Of a stretch of 24,619 nt of DNA, positions 1 to 6,712 are shown in pieces (the stretch's first letter is position 1; each line of letters starts with the position of its first letter). Origin of the DNA: a bacterium (GTDB lineage: Bacteria > Patescibacteriota > Minisyncoccia > JACQLN01). The notes under the pieces are model-generated. The model saw only the letters and a program-made list of their open reading frames with translations, made no database searches and had not been told where the DNA came from. The stretch is taken from assembly GCA_030697855.1 (NCBI GenBank), contig JAUYOU010000022.1:1-24619 (forward strand). Direction: 5' to 3'. The position numbers and the translations under genes are program-made.

Positions 1-114
1 AGTAACAAAACCTTATGGTGAGCTTGTCGAACCATTACATTAAAGTAATCCTTCGATCATACTCAGGATGCTCAAATTTAATAATTAATCGCTTCGCTCT
101 TAAATAAATTTAGC
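1..114. other. Intergenic region with small inverted repeats upstream of mutM
   Basis: No gene is seen here. Two small inverted repeats are visible: ATGGT/ACCAT around an AGCTTGTCGA loop (about 15-35) and ATTAC/GTAAT (about 34-50). A TTCGA...CTCAGGATG stretch at 52-72 resembles dispersed TTCGACAAGCTCA-type intergenic sequence often seen in metagenomic genomes (recollection, not searched). No clear Shine-Dalgarno precedes mutM. Confidence 0.4.
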
Positions 115-948
115 ATGCCCGAACTACCAGAAGTTGAAACAATAACTCAAGATTTAAAAAAGCGCCTTAAGGGTTTTATTTTTGTTAGTATTTGGAGTGA
201 CTGGTCTAAATATTTTTCTTTAAGTGGAGGATTAGCAACTGTTCAACGTTCTATTAAAAATAAAAAAATTATTAAAATAGAACGCAGAGGTAAAAACATT
301 CTTTTTTACTTGTCTAGCGGATATATGTTGGCTATTCATTTAAAAATGACTGGGCATTTTTTATTTAATGAACCCGAAAGAAAAAGTTTTGTTCATTTAA
401 TTTTTAACATTAAAAAAGGCAAAAAGCATTTAAAGTTATATTTTTCTGATGTAAGAAAGTTTGGCAGAGTTATTTTTGGCGAAAAAAGTAAAGTTCTAGC
501 CAGACCAGAAATTAAAAAACTTGGCCCAGACCCTTTAGAAATCACCACTAGGGATTTTTTGCAATTAATTGCTAAACGTAAGGGTAAAATAAAAACAGTT
601 TTATTAAACCAAGAATTTTTAGCGGGTGTGGGTAATATTTATTCCGATGAGGCTTTGTATATGGCCAAGATACATCCATTAAGTTTAACCGAAAAAATTC
701 CGGATAATAATTTAAAAATATTATTTATAAAATTAGTATCTGTTTTAGAGCGATCAATAAAGTTGCGTGGCACCACTAGGCAGGATTACCGAGACACATC
801 TGGTAAGAAAGGAGATTATTTTAATCAGCGTTTAGTTTATGCGCGTAAGGGTGAAAAGTGTAAGTTGTGTAGCAGCAGAATTAAAACAATAACAGCCGGT
901 TCGCGCACAGCCCACTTTTGCCCCAAATGCCAGAGGATATATCGCTAA
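115..948 (+). CDS. mutM: Formamidopyrimidine-DNA glycosylase (Fpg/MutM)
   Basis: Bifunctional base-excision-repair glycosylase/AP lyase that removes 8-oxoguanine and other oxidised purines from DNA in the cytoplasm. The protein (277 aa, normal length for the family) starts MPELPEVET, so after Met removal Pro is the N-terminal catalytic residue and the following Glu is the conserved acid. The central HLKMTGHF motif carries the conserved lysine, and AGVGNIYSDEALY marks the helix-two-turn-helix DNA-binding region. The C-terminus is an intact zinc finger with two CxxC pairs (CKLC and CPKC). It is the first of several DNA-repair genes in the window and is followed by an independent orphan transcription unit. 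The start is fixed by the MPELPEVE motif. Confidence 0.96.
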   Translation: MPELPEVETITQDLKKRLKGFIFVSIWSDWSKYFSLSGGLATVQRSIKNKKIIKIERRGKNILFYLSSGYMLAIHLKMTGHFLFNEPERKSFVHLIFNIKKGKKHLKLYFSDVRKFGRVIFGEKSKVLARPEIKKLGPDPLEITTRDFLQLIAKRKGKIKTVLLNQEFLAGVGNIYSDEALYMAKIHPLSLTEKIPDNNLKILFIKLVSVLERSIKLRGTTRQDYRDTSGKKGDYFNQRLVYARKGEKCKLCSSRIKTITAGSRTAHFCPKCQRIYR

Positions 949-979
949 AAATGGCATAAATACTCGCTTTTTATCCCTC

Positions 980-1008
980 TTGACATCTATCTATATAGGG
1001 TGTATACT
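980..1008 (+). promoter_or_regulatory. Sigma-70-type promoter for the orphan gene at 1062
   Basis: The -35 box TTGACA (980-985) and -10 box TATACT (1003-1008) are separated by 17 bp, close to consensus. Transcription would start near 1015, giving a leader of about 45 nt that carries an AGGAGG Shine-Dalgarno at 1047-1052. Confidence 0.8.
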
Positions 1009-1061
1009 ATAAACACAGTCATGGATAGTTTCTTCAATCATTTTTTAGGAGGAATAGAGTA

Positions 1062-1541
1062 ATGACCAATTTCATCGTCCCTCTTTTAATCGTAGTCGCC
1101 AACATGGTTGGTATGAACTACGATGATTCCACGTTTCTGCATTCCTATGGAATGAGGAGCGTGGACATGTCTTCAGGGATAGCTTTGAATCCCATGGATT
1201 CTAATGTGGGCTCGAAGAACTTTCTCTGGACGGTGGTCTACGACAGAGTGTACGAGACCATCTGGAAGTCGGGCGAAATGAAGGGGGTAGAATTCGGGTA
1301 TCACCCACTGGCAGCCCATTCTTTTCAAATAGGTGTATCAGCCGGCATGGTCTCCAAAAGGGAAATAGGTATTCACCCTAGGGGATGGAGTATGGGCGCT
1401 AGATTAGAACACAAATCTGGGTTGTTCGCCCAAGCTATGCGAGCCGATGGGAGCAATAACATTTTTGTGGGTTTGCGATTGGTGACTTTCGGAAGCATCG
1501 ATGCCAGTCGACGACCCATCAAACTCATCAAACGACGTTGA
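1062..1541 (+). CDS. Orphan protein, possible exported beta-rich protein
   Basis: I do not recognise this 159-aa protein. The start is well supported: AGGAGG at 1047-1052 lies 9 nt before the ATG and a near-consensus promoter lies upstream. Residues 1-18 are hydrophobic (MTNFIVPLLIVVANMVGM) and could be a weak signal or anchor, though without a basic N-region. The second half alternates polar and hydrophobic residues with many Gly and aromatic residues (for example FQIGVSAGMV and NNIFVGLRLVTFG), suggesting amphipathic beta strands. The tail is basic (RRPIKLIKRR). Base composition is clearly more GC-rich than mutM or holA. The gene is a self-contained promoter-to-terminator unit, which fits an accessory or acquired gene. 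Function is unknown. Confidence 0.8.
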   Translation: MTNFIVPLLIVVANMVGMNYDDSTFLHSYGMRSVDMSSGIALNPMDSNVGSKNFLWTVVYDRVYETIWKSGEMKGVEFGYHPLAAHSFQIGVSAGMVSKREIGIHPRGWSMGARLEHKSGLFAQAMRADGSNNIFVGLRLVTFGSIDASRRPIKLIKRR

Positions 1542-1569
1542 TGAGTTGCTGAATTATAGAGATTATCAC

Positions 1570-1602
1570 AACAGCGGTCCAAAAAAGGCCGCTGTTTTTT
1601 TA
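1570..1602 (+). terminator. Intrinsic terminator
   Basis: Arms AACAGCGG (1570-1577) and CCGCTGTT (1589-1596) pair perfectly; the loop can extend the stem through CC/GG. A T-rich run follows. It ends the orphan unit at 1062-1541. Confidence 0.85.
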
Positions 1603-1627
1603 TTTTGGAATGTGATAATTTATAGTT

Positions 1628-1891
1628 ATGTTAATGGAGTTTATAATTGAAAAAATAAAAAAGGCTAAATTTGAAGTTTTGGAGGATAAAACTTATTATG
1701 GTTATATTCCTGGCTATCGCGGGGTTTGGGCGAATGAGAAAACCTTAAAAACATGCAAGATAGAATTGGGAAGCGCTTTTGAAGATTGGATTTTATTTAC
1801 CTTAAAAGACGGTGGAACTGTTCCTGGTCTGAATGTTGGCAAAAAAGTTTCTATTTCTTTTTGCAATCGGGAATTTGCCAGATATGCCTAA
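1628..1891 (+). CDS. hicB: HicB-family antitoxin
   Basis: Probable antitoxin of a type II HicAB module. HicB neutralises the HicA RNase and often autoregulates its own promoter. The 87-aa protein shows the partial RNase-H-like HicB pattern: YYGYIPGYRGVWANEKTLKTC, followed by a helix with EDWILFTLKDGGTVP. No separate DNA-binding domain is obvious at the C-terminus, so autoregulation is uncertain. ATG at 1628 or 1634 could be the start; no Shine-Dalgarno is seen, and AT-rich -10-like sequences (GATAAT 1613-1618) lie just upstream. The stop codon overlaps the hicA start by 8 nt, so the two are translationally coupled with the antitoxin first. Confidence 0.82.
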   Translation: MLMEFIIEKIKKAKFEVLEDKTYYGYIPGYRGVWANEKTLKTCKIELGSAFEDWILFTLKDGGTVPGLNVGKKVSISFCNREFARYA

Positions 1892-2096
1892 AAGTATTTC
1901 TTGGAGGAAGTTGGTGCAGAAATTTAACCGGATTGGTTTTGGCGGTCCCTATGCTGGCGGTCGTCATTTGTTTATGAGAAAGGGCGATATAAAAATTATT
2001 ATACCCAATCCTCATCGTGGCGATATTTCAAAAGGAATGGTGGCTGTGATCTTAAAGCAGGCTGAGATTTCTTTAGAAGACTGGAATAAAATATGA
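1884..2096 (+). CDS. hicA: HicA-family mRNA interferase toxin
   Basis: Small (70 aa) HicA/YcfA-like toxin, an RNase with a double-stranded-RNA-binding-like fold. Starting at ATG 1884 the protein opens MPKSISWRKLVQKFNRIGF, the usual HicA N-terminus; the in-frame upstream ATG at 1833 would add an unlikely hydrophobic extension. The segment GGRHLFMRKGD holds the expected catalytic His, and IIIPNPHRGDISKGM is the conserved second half. It overlaps hicB by 8 nt, and its stop overlaps the holA start (ATGA), so toxin, antitoxin and a replication gene lie in one operon. No frameshift or truncation is seen, so the module appears intact. Confidence 0.87.
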   Translation: MPKSISWRKLVQKFNRIGFGGPYAGGRHLFMRKGDIKIIIPNPHRGDISKGMVAVILKQAEISLEDWNKI

Positions 2097-3043
2097 TCTA
2101 CACATATTATGGTGAAAATTCATTTTTAATACAGGAAAAAATAGCCAAGATTAAAGAATCTTATGAGGGTAAATTTAAGAGTGGTTTAAATTTATTTAAA
2201 TTCGATTTAGACGAAAACTGCGACGAATTAAAATCTGCTTTAGAAAGCCAGTCTATGTTTAGCGAAAAAAAGATAGTTTTTTTACGCGGAATTCTTTCTG
2301 TGCCCGAAGTTAAGTTCGAAGAAGTTAAAGAAATTATAAACAAGAACAAATTTTTAAATAAATCGGATGATATAATTTTGGTTTTATACGATATTTTGGG
2401 CGATTTAAAAGAAGGCATAAAAAAGAGAGTAGAGTTTCTAAAAACATTGGGCGAAGTTAAAGAATTTAAGAACTTAGATAAACCCAAATTAATAGATTGG
2501 TGTTTAGAGAAAGCCGAAGAAGAAAACATAAAAATTTCGCGCGCAGATTTAGCTTTTTTAATAGATAATATAGGTTGCGATACTAATAGGGTTTGGAATG
2601 AAGTGGCTAAACTATCGGCTTACAGCAACGGCGTTGTAACAAAAAAAGACATAGAAAATTTAGTTGTATTCGATGTAACTGCTAGCAGTTTTAAAGTTAC
2701 CGATGCTTTGGCTCAAAGAAAAGTAGCGCTAGCCTTAGAAGGCTTAGAAGAACTTTGGCAAAGAAACGAAGAACCCATTGTGGTTTTAGGGGCTTTGGTT
2801 TGGCAGTTTAGAAATATGATTAAACTTGCCGATGTTAAATTAACGCAAGCTGAGGCTGTTAATAAATTTAAATTAAACCCGTGGGTGGCACAAAAAACAT
2901 TAAGTGCTTTAAAAAACTTCTCTCAACTAGAACTAAAAAACATCTACCAGGGACTAGCAGATGTTGATTTAGCCATAAAAACAGGCGGGAAAGATGGCCG
3001 AGAAGCTTTAGCTGATTTTGCTTACAGCTTTTTGAAATCGTGA
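2093..3043 (+). CDS. holA: DNA polymerase III delta subunit
   Basis: The delta subunit is the clamp-loader component that opens the beta sliding clamp during replication. At 316 aa it has the family's usual length. The N-terminus (MIYTYYGENSFLIQEKI) is the degenerate P-loop region typical of HolA. Other recognisable segments are the SMFSEKKIVFLRG stretch, the linker NLDKPKLIDWCLEKAEEENI and the collar domain beginning about residue 200 (SSFKVTDALAQRKVALALEGLEEL). Its ATG overlaps the hicA stop by 4 nt, so it is probably translated with the toxin-antitoxin pair. Its last 36 nt overlap the 3' end of rpsT on the opposite strand. Confidence 0.92.
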   Translation: MIYTYYGENSFLIQEKIAKIKESYEGKFKSGLNLFKFDLDENCDELKSALESQSMFSEKKIVFLRGILSVPEVKFEEVKEIINKNKFLNKSDDIILVLYDILGDLKEGIKKRVEFLKTLGEVKEFKNLDKPKLIDWCLEKAEEENIKISRADLAFLIDNIGCDTNRVWNEVAKLSAYSNGVVTKKDIENLVVFDVTASSFKVTDALAQRKVALALEGLEELWQRNEEPIVVLGALVWQFRNMIKLADVKLTQAEAVNKFKLNPWVAQKTLSALKNFSQLELKNIYQGLADVDLAIKTGGKDGREALADFAYSFLKS

Positions 3044-3271
3044 TTTTTGGCGGGCAACCGTATTCTTAAGAAGAACATGGTTTTTTACAGCTTTGTCTAA
3101 AGCTTGCGAAAAAGCACTCAAAGCTTGAGCAGCTTCTTTTTTGTTTTTAGCCGAAATTTCTTTAACAAGTTTCTTTTCCAAATCTTTAATATTAGACTTT
3201 CTGTCTTTATTAACTTTGGTTCTTTTTTCTGTTTGTCTTAAGGCCTTTTTGGCCGATTTTTTGATAGGCAT
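3008..3271 (-). CDS. rpsT: 30S ribosomal protein S20
   Basis: S20 binds 16S rRNA in the small subunit body. The 87-aa protein is Lys/Arg/Ala-rich and alpha-helical, beginning MPIKKSAKKALRQTEKR and containing the characteristic KNTVARQKSRFQKAV C-terminal region, so family and length fit well. No Shine-Dalgarno precedes the ATG. Instead a TATAGA -10-like box (3284-3279 on the minus strand) ends 7 nt before it, suggesting a leaderless mRNA. The 3' end overlaps holA by 36 nt in convergent orientation, so the two transcripts can base-pair. Confidence 0.95.
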   Translation of the reverse strand: MPIKKSAKKALRQTEKRTKVNKDRKSNIKDLEKKLVKEISAKNKKEAAQALSAFSQALDKAVKNHVLLKNTVARQKSRFQKAVSKIS

Positions 3272-3390
3272 AATTTTGTCTATAAGCGTAGCGTTAGCTA
3301 CAAAATTACAGCCCCGCTAGTGAATTTCCAACTCGTATCCATTTGGCGCCAAAGGCGTCTTTTGGAAATTCTACTACGGAGCATAATTGC
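3272..3390. repeat. Nested inverted repeats between rpsT and the orphan gene at 3475
   Basis: A 10-bp inverted repeat GAATTTCCAA (3322-3331) / TTGGAAATTC (3362-3371) encloses a perfect 12-nt palindrome TTTGGCGCCAAA (3342-3353). Next to rpsT, AATTTTGT and ACAAAATT (about 3271-3306) flank a smaller GTAGC/GCTAC hairpin. This could be a folded RNA, a bidirectional terminator or a protein-binding site; no gene is seen. Confidence 0.5.
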
Positions 3391-3474
3391 GTTTAATAAG
3401 TAGGTTTGATAATATCAGAATCATTGATTTTAGGCAAGTTCCTAAACCTGTTCCTTAAAAGAAAGGTTCTAAAT

Positions 3475-3819
3475 ATGCCAAGCGATAAAAGCGGTGCTGG
3501 GTTGATAGCAGAACTATATGCAAAAGGTCATCCGAGTGGGCCAAAAGTAGATTTGGGTTTTTTAACAAGTTCAATCGATGAAAGTATTTATAAATCCAAA
3601 ATAACTTTTTTAGTTTTATCGGCTTTTTGGTTTGTGGCTATCGTGTATGCCACTACTAGTTTTACTAATTCTGGTGTGAGTTGGTTAGAGATGTTACTTT
3701 TTGATATTATTATGACGCTCATTTGGATTAAGCAATATTTCTATCTACAAAAGCACGAAGAATTACTGAAAATTATTGAAAAACTAGAGATGGGAATAGA
3801 ATCCTCACTAAGCCCATAA
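3475..3819 (+). CDS. Orphan two-TM membrane protein
   Basis: Unrecognised 114-aa protein. The start is placed at ATG 3475 because GAAAGG lies just upstream; an in-frame start further upstream at 3406 would add 23 residues with no ribosome-binding site. Residues 1-40 are soluble and Gly/Ser/Lys-containing. Two adjacent hydrophobic helices follow (about 44-64, FLVLSAFWFVAIVYATT, and 70-90, WLEMLLFDIIMTLIWI). The C-terminus is a charged helix (KHEELLKIIEKLEMGIE) suited to a short coiled coil on the cytoplasmic side. The leader GTTCCTTAAAAGAAAGG (3450-3466) resembles the repeated leader of the 20-21.6 kb gene array. It sits 13 nt before another orphan gene, forming a two-gene unit. Confidence 0.72.
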   Translation: MPSDKSGAGLIAELYAKGHPSGPKVDLGFLTSSIDESIYKSKITFLVLSAFWFVAIVYATTSFTNSGVSWLEMLLFDIIMTLIWIKQYFYLQKHEELLKIIEKLEMGIESSLSP

Positions 3820-3832
3820 AAGGAGATTGGAT

Positions 3833-4081
3833 ATGTCGGAGGCTTTGTCTTGTAACAAGTATGGCGAATTAGTACGCCTTCTTTTCCTTGTATCTAGACG
3901 AAAACTTCTAGAAGAGGTTAAGACTCCAAGCTTGAGAAGCTTGATAGGGCGTCATTTTGTTGAAGGAAAAATACCGATGGTTTTATCTGTACAGGAAATA
4001 CAATTTGTTGTAGCTTCGATGGAGGATCTAGATGTTTTAGAAGAAGCACTAGAGGAAGGTATTGAAGAAATGCTGAACTAG
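3833..4081 (+). CDS. Orphan small acidic helical protein
   Basis: Unrecognised soluble protein of 82 aa. The ATG at 3833 is chosen over a TTG at 3827 because AGGAG (3821-3825) gives a 7-nt spacing. The sequence is helix-rich; its C-terminal half (VASMEDLDVLEEALEEGIEEML) is strongly acidic, and its N-terminal half is basic (SRRKLLEEVKTPSLRSLIGR). There are no cysteine or catalytic-looking motifs. It follows the two-TM protein by 13 nt and precedes an intrinsic terminator, so the pair is likely co-transcribed and may act together (inference only). Confidence 0.7.
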   Translation: MSEALSCNKYGELVRLLFLVSRRKLLEEVKTPSLRSLIGRHFVEGKIPMVLSVQEIQFVVASMEDLDVLEEALEEGIEEMLN

Positions 4082-4089
4082 TTACTTTA

Positions 4090-4118
4090 AAGCAGGTTAA
4101 AACGACCTGCTTTTATTT
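4090..4118 (+). terminator. Intrinsic terminator
   Basis: Perfect 8-bp arms AAGCAGGT (4090-4097) and ACCTGCTT (4105-4112) with a 7-nt loop and a T-rich tail. It ends the two-gene orphan unit. Confidence 0.85.
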
Positions 4119-4155
4119 TTGCAACATTATTTTAAATATAAATGAATGCAAAAAT

Positions 4156-4183
4156 ATCCCGAGTGAGCGAAGCGACGAGGGAT
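4156..4183. repeat. ATCCC-GGGAT intergenic inverted element
   Basis: ATCCCGAG...CGAGGGAT surrounds a GAGCGAAGCGA core, just past the uvrB stop. Related TCCCGAG-N4-TTCGAGGGA elements flank the DGR template repeat at 14183-14202 and 14412-14431, so this is a small dispersed family in the window. Confidence 0.5.
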
Positions 4184-4188
4184 TACTG

Positions 4189-6105
4189 TTACTCTAATGT
4201 TTTTAAATAATCTCTAATTAAAATAGATTTTTCAAAATCCCATTCGGCGATGGCGGCTTTAAGTTCGCGTTCTAATTCTTTTTTGGTTTTAGATTCTAAC
4301 CAAATTCTTTCGGGTTCGGGTATAACAGGTGTAAGTTTAATATCTTTTTTAATAGCTATGGGTTCGAATCCATTTTCTTTATTATATTTTTCTTGAGCAG
4401 TGCGGCGGCGAGAAGTTTCTCTAATAGCTGCCTTCATAGAACCTGTTAATTTATCGGCATACATAATAACCTTGCCATCTATATGGCGAGCAGCTCGGCC
4501 GATGGTTTGTATCATAGTAGTTTCGTTTCTTAAAAAACCTTCTTTGTCGGCATCGAAAATCAAAATTAAAGAAACTTCCGGCAAATCCAAACCTTCACGC
4601 AATAAGTTTACGCCAACTAGGGCATCTATTTTTCCGCTTCGTAAATCATTCAATATTTCGGGGCGGTTCATGGTTTTAATTTCCGAATGCAAATATGCGG
4701 CTTTTATTCCGGCTTTGGCTAAGTGCTCGGCCAAATCTTCGGCTAAACGTTTTGTAACTACAGTAATTAAAACTCTTTCGTTAAGCTTGGCTCGTTCTTT
4801 GATTTCTTTTAACGCATTATCTATTTGCCCTTCAGTTGGTCGGACTTCTACCACAGGGTCTAAAATATGCGTCGGCCTTATTAGTTGTTCGGCTAAGTAT
4901 AAATTTTGTTTGTTACTAGATTTTTCTAATTCGTAGTCATTCGGTGTGGCCGAAGAAAATATAATTTGATTTGGTTTTTCTTCCCATTCTTTAAACATCA
5001 TTGGGCGGTTATCTAAGGCCGAAGGCATTCTAAAGCCATGTTCAACTAAAGTTGTTTTGCGCGCGCGGTCGCCGTTATACATTCCCCGTATTTGGGGAAT
5101 GGTCATATGCGATTCATCTACAATAAGTAGTGCATCCTTAGGAAAAAAATCTAAAAGTGTATAAGGTGATTCGCCAGCTTTTCTAAAAGCTAAATGGCGA
5201 GAATAGTTTTCTATGCCAGAACAATAACCCGCTTCAGAAAGCATTTCTATATCGTAATGCGTGCGTTGTTCTAAACGCGCGGCTTCCAAAACTTTATTTT
5301 CTTTTCTTAACTCTTTTAAACATTCATCTAGTTCTGTTTGAATATTGGTTAATGCAATTTTTAATTTATTTTCCGAAGTAATAAAGTGCTTAGCGGGGAA
5401 TAAAGTGTATTCGTTTAAAATTCCCAATTTAGAACTCCATATTTTTTCTATCTCGCTTCCAAAAAAGTTTACACGTATAATTTCGTCGCCGGTAGGCAAA
5501 TTAATTTCCATTGTTTCGCCTTTGGTTCTGAATGTTCCGGGGAGCGGCGCAATATTGTTTCTTGAAAATTGCATTAACACTAATCTTTTTAAAAAATCTT
5601 TTCTAGAAATATTAATACCAGTTTTTAAAAACATAGCCGCGTTTTGGTATTCGTTAGGGTCGCCAATGTTATATATACAAGAAACCGAAGCCACTATTAT
5701 GGTATCTGGATTCGAAAGTACTGCTTGGGTGGCGGCATGCCTAAGTTTATCTATTTCTTGGTTTATCTTGGCATCCTTTTCTATATAGGTATCGGTTTGA
5801 GGCATATAGGCTTCGGGTTGGTAGTAGTCGTAGTAGGAAACAAAATAGTGGACTTCGTTTTCGGGAAAGAAATCTTTAAATTCTTGGTATAATTGCCAAG
5901 CTAGTGTTTTATTATGAGAAACCACCAAGGTTGGTTTTTGAACATTTTCTATAACATTAGCTAGTGTAAATGTTTTGCCTGAACCTGTAACACCCAGTAA
6001 TGTTTGGGCTTTTGCGCCGGCTAAAACTCCTGCAGTCAATTTTTTGATTGCTTCGGGTTGGTCTCCGGTAGGTTTAAATTTTGATACGAGTTTGAATCGG
6101 GACAT
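4189..6105 (-). CDS. uvrB: Excinuclease ABC subunit B
   Basis: UvrB is the helicase-like damage-verification subunit of nucleotide excision repair; it is loaded by UvrA and recruits UvrC. The 638-aa protein is near the usual 650-700 aa. It has Walker A GVTGSGKT (residues 38-45), the YYDYYQPEAYMPQTDTYIEKDA beta-hairpin region that probes damaged DNA, a DESH helicase motif, the helicase C-terminal motifs (including TIGRAARHIDGKVI) and a C-terminal UVR domain that binds UvrC. It diverges from ruvA across a 19-bp gap holding one symmetric -10 sequence. No Shine-Dalgarno is visible, so the mRNA is probably leaderless. Confidence 0.97.
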   Translation of the reverse strand: MSRFKLVSKFKPTGDQPEAIKKLTAGVLAGAKAQTLLGVTGSGKTFTLANVIENVQKPTLVVSHNKTLAWQLYQEFKDFFPENEVHYFVSYYDYYQPEAYMPQTDTYIEKDAKINQEIDKLRHAATQAVLSNPDTIIVASVSCIYNIGDPNEYQNAAMFLKTGINISRKDFLKRLVLMQFSRNNIAPLPGTFRTKGETMEINLPTGDEIIRVNFFGSEIEKIWSSKLGILNEYTLFPAKHFITSENKLKIALTNIQTELDECLKELRKENKVLEAARLEQRTHYDIEMLSEAGYCSGIENYSRHLAFRKAGESPYTLLDFFPKDALLIVDESHMTIPQIRGMYNGDRARKTTLVEHGFRMPSALDNRPMMFKEWEEKPNQIIFSSATPNDYELEKSSNKQNLYLAEQLIRPTHILDPVVEVRPTEGQIDNALKEIKERAKLNERVLITVVTKRLAEDLAEHLAKAGIKAAYLHSEIKTMNRPEILNDLRSGKIDALVGVNLLREGLDLPEVSLILIFDADKEGFLRNETTMIQTIGRAARHIDGKVIMYADKLTGSMKAAIRETSRRRTAQEKYNKENGFEPIAIKKDIKLTPVIPEPERIWLESKTKKELERELKAAIAEWDFEKSILIRDYLKTLE

Positions 6106-6124
6106 ATTCGCGTTATGATATTTT
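6106..6124. promoter_or_regulatory. Shared bidirectional -10 element between uvrB and ruvA
   Basis: The only promoter-like sequence between the divergent start codons is TATGATA (6114-6120). It reads TATGAT rightward, ending 5 nt before the ruvA ATG, and TATCAT leftward, ending 9 nt before the uvrB ATG. One near-symmetric -10 could therefore drive both genes, with both mRNAs leaderless. Confidence 0.6.
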
Positions 6125-6712
6125 ATGATGATCGGCTACTTAGAGGGTGAATTAATAAAGAAATACGATAGGCGCTGCATACTTAAATGTGGGTCGTTGG
6201 GCTATCGTATTTTTATGACTAACAGTGCACTTGGAAAAATACAAGAAAATGGCGAACTTGTAAAGGTTTTTACACATCCATATCAGCGCGAAGACACACA
6301 AGAATTATATGGTTTTCTAAATACAGAAGAATTAGATATTTTTGAAATGTTGATAACAGTTTCCGGTGTTGGGCCGCGTAGCGCTATGGCTATGGTAGAT
6401 GAAGTCCCTTTCGAAATGATTATTGCTGCCATAACAAAAGGTGAGGAAGGGGTTCTAAAAAGAGTTTCTGGTATTGGTGCAAAAACAGCACAGAAAATAA
6501 TAATAGATTTAAAATCGAAAGCGTTAACTTTGGCATCGCTCGCTACAAGTATGGCTTCTCAAACTATTTCCGAAGATTCCGATATTCTAGAAGCTTTGCA
6601 AAGTTTGGGCTATACCAGTTATCAGGCACGCGATGTTATTAAAAAAGTTCCGGCCGAAGTTAAGGGAGTGGAACGCAGAATAGAAGAAGCCTTAAAATTA
6701 TTATCTAAATGA
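6125..6712 (+). CDS. ruvA: Holliday junction branch migration protein RuvA
   Basis: RuvA forms the tetramer that binds Holliday junctions and positions the RuvB motors. The 195-aa protein has the N-terminal OB-fold (MIGYLEGELIKKYDRRCILK...), two helix-hairpin-helix motifs (VSGVGPRSAMAMV and VSGIGAKTAQKIIIDLK), and a C-terminal domain III (SDILEALQSLGYTSYQARDVI) that contacts RuvB. ATG at 6125 or 6128 may be used. Neither ruvB nor ruvC is adjacent. The stop overlaps the start of the following Mur ligase by ATGA, so the two are translationally coupled. Confidence 0.96.
   Translation: MMIGYLEGELIKKYDRRCILKCGSLGYRIFMTNSALGKIQENGELVKVFTHPYQREDTQELYGFLNTEELDIFEMLITVSGVGPRSAMAMVDEVPFEMIIAAITKGEEGVLKRVSGIGAKTAQKIIIDLKSKALTLASLATSMASQTISEDSDILEALQSLGYTSYQARDVIKKVPAEVKGVERRIEEALKLLSK

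Noticed and set aside
1833..1883. Upstream in-frame start for hicA
   Set aside because: It would add 17 residues that are simply the out-of-frame translation of hicB; ATG 1884 gives the normal HicA N-terminus.
4400..5788. Plus-strand ORFs opposite uvrB (178 and 147 codons)
   Set aside because: They lie wholly inside the confidently identified uvrB and have low-complexity, unrecognisable translations.
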